Below are positions 63,114-64,000 of a DNA stretch of 64,000 nt, one piece after another. Within the stretch, counting starts at the first letter, position 1. The number at the start of each line of letters is the position of its first letter. The position numbers and the translations under genes are program-made. Below the pieces are notes generated by a model. It was not told the DNA's origin and did no database searches. It was given only the letters and a program-made list of their open reading frames with translations. The stretch is from Amoebidium appalachense (taxonomy: Eukaryota; Ichthyosporea): assembly GCA_963693365.1 (NCBI GenBank), contig CAVNZM010000004.1, forward strand, positions 12,772,001-12,836,000, read 5' to 3'.

Positions 63114-63848
63114 TTACCCGGCCTGAAATCCCAAGGAGATGTGTTGCGGGTGTGGCGGTAGCCCTCTGCCCCCCTCTGCCCCTCCCTCTCCTCCCCCATC
63201 CCCACCCTCTCCCTCTCCCTCCCCCTCCCCCCTCTCCCCCCTCCCCACCCCCACCCTCTCCCTCTCCCTCCCCCTCCCCCTCTCCCCCCTCCCCACGCCC
63301 ACCCTCTCCCTCTCCCTCCCCCTCCCCCTCCCCCCTCCCCACCCCCACCCTCTCCCTCTCCCTCCCCCTCTCCCTCCCCCTCCTCCCCCCTCCCCACCCC
63401 CTCCCTCTCCCCCCTCCACTCTTGCCCGCTTTCTCGGTCGGTCACTCGTCGGTGCAGGTAGCTTGAAAGCGGGGCTGCCTGGGGGGCTACGTGCAGCCCC
63501 ATCCCACCACACTTTCCATCCGTGCTTTTTGAAGATGCGACAAATCTGGAACTCCCCCGGCAAAGTACCCACCACGGCAGGTATGCGACTGTAGTCCTTA
63601 CTGCCAGGATACAGAGAAATGCGACCGAGCTTCACCGCCCAACCCTCACTCGAAAACGGATGATAGCTGTGAAGATCATAAATCTTCCATCGAGGACCAC
63701 CAAATCTGAGAATCCAGGCTACAACTTCCGGGATGCCCATGTCGTTTTCGAATTCGTGTAGGTTGTAGTTCTTCCTGCAACTAGGACGTCCGTCGTCCAG
63801 TTCAATCAAAAAAACATAAACATGTTCTGAACCCGTTGGCATCACCAA
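63114..63848 (-). CDS. Unknown protein, N-terminal ~140 residues convincing, then Gly/Arg/Glu repeat
   Basis: Starts MVMPTGSEHVYVFLIELDD (ATG 63848 or 63842). Residues up to about 140 look like a folded protein (VVAWILRFGGPRWKIYDLHS, FQICRIFKKHGWKVWWDG), ending in a basic nuclear-signal-like RPRKRARVE. After that the frame runs through a (CCCTCTCC)n minisatellite translated as G/R/E repeats to a stop at 63114. It could be a separate gene ending in the repeat or the first exon of the JmjC gene with an intron starting in the repeat. The frame before the 63117 donor that fits the JmjC exon is a different one, so an extra splice would be needed. Family not recognised. Confidence 0.45.
   Translation of the reverse strand: MVMPTGSEHVYVFLIELDDGRPSCRKNYNLHEFENDMGIPEVVAWILRFGGPRWKIYDLHSYHPFSSEGWAVKLGRISLYPGSKDYSRIPAVVGTLPGEFQICRIFKKHGWKVWWDGAARSPPGSPAFKLPAPTSDRPRKRARVEGGEGGGGEGGGGGGRGGGRGRGWGWGGGRGRGRERERVGVGRGERGRGRERERVGVGRGERGEGEGEGEGGDGGGEGGAEGGRGLPPHPQHISLGFQAG
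63185..63418. repeat. (CCCTCTCCCTCCCC)n minisatellite
   Basis: Units of about 51-55 bp (CACCCCCACCCTCTCCCTCT + CCCTCCCCCTCCCC) repeat four to five times; purine-rich on the sense strand. Confidence 0.9.
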
Positions 63849-64000
63849 ATATATGATCGGTGCGAGTTTTTTTTTTTGAGGATGACGATAAATACTCTGA
63901 CGTGTGAGTAGCCTTTTACCGGTAAATATAACTGACGGATCAACGTCGTTCGAAAGCCTAAATGTGGGTGGGTCGAGTGGTATGCTGCTCGGGAATGCAC
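63849..64000. other. Right edge, upstream of the minus-strand gene
   Basis: A/T-moderate sequence with a T run (63868-63877). CATATATTTGG and GAGTATTTATCG on the minus strand are weak TATA candidates. Nothing else seen. Confidence 0.4.

Overview
This is a eukaryotic nuclear window. Host genes have spliceosomal introns, TATA and CCAAT boxes, and introns full of long poly-C/poly-G, (CA)n/(GT)n and (TC)n tracts. Histone H3 has an animal-like core with H3.3-type Ser31, the tryptophanyl-tRNA synthetase has an N-terminal WHEP domain, and there is a KDM4-like JmjN/JmjC demethylase. A fungal/protist-type acetate transporter sits with them. I infer a protist, possibly close to the animal lineage (unicellular holozoan-like). 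The sequence alone does not name the species.

Host part 1 (1-41 kb): a 5'-truncated multi-exon coiled-coil gene (+, 960-8818); a repeat-rich gap; histone H3 in three exons (+, 13361-14175); a small single-pass membrane protein (-, 16733-17053); a four-TM protein (-, 19219-19683); cytosolic TrpRS in 14 exons (-, 20978-30965, frame closes exactly at 447 aa); a secreted GH18 protein in two exons (+, 31977-36180), head-to-head with TrpRS; and a GPR1/FUN34/SatP-type acetate transporter (-, 37700-38422).

Island (about 42.2-57.4 kb): starts near a 366-bp almost perfect palindrome and minisatellites. Every gene here is intronless, several are closely spaced, and several have a TATA box 30-50 bp before the ATG. 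It holds a 406-aa coiled-coil/low-complexity protein; two genes sharing a BRO/KilA-N-like N-terminal domain, one cut by a 500-N gap and the other ending in a T5orf172 (GIY-YIG-like) domain; an N4/N6 amino-methyltransferase bracketed by direct repeats; a PD-(D/E)XK-like nuclease and a paralogue that has lost the ExK residues; a 619-aa orphan flanked by oppositely oriented arrays of one 50-bp unit; a Cys-rich membrane protein; and an 86-aa orphan. I read this as a virus- or mobile-element-derived island with restriction-modification-like content. That is inference; no capsid, polymerase or integrase gene is visible.

Host part 2 (57.9-64 kb): a KDM4-like demethylase (-) with a 1.8-kb 47-bp minisatellite in one intron and a one-base frame conflict at a C6 run, followed by a 5' ORF of unknown function.

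The most unexpected host-side pattern is intron architecture: in TrpRS and the demethylase a long poly-C tract (sense strand) lies within a few dozen bases after most 5' splice sites, and several acceptors are preceded by (CA)n.
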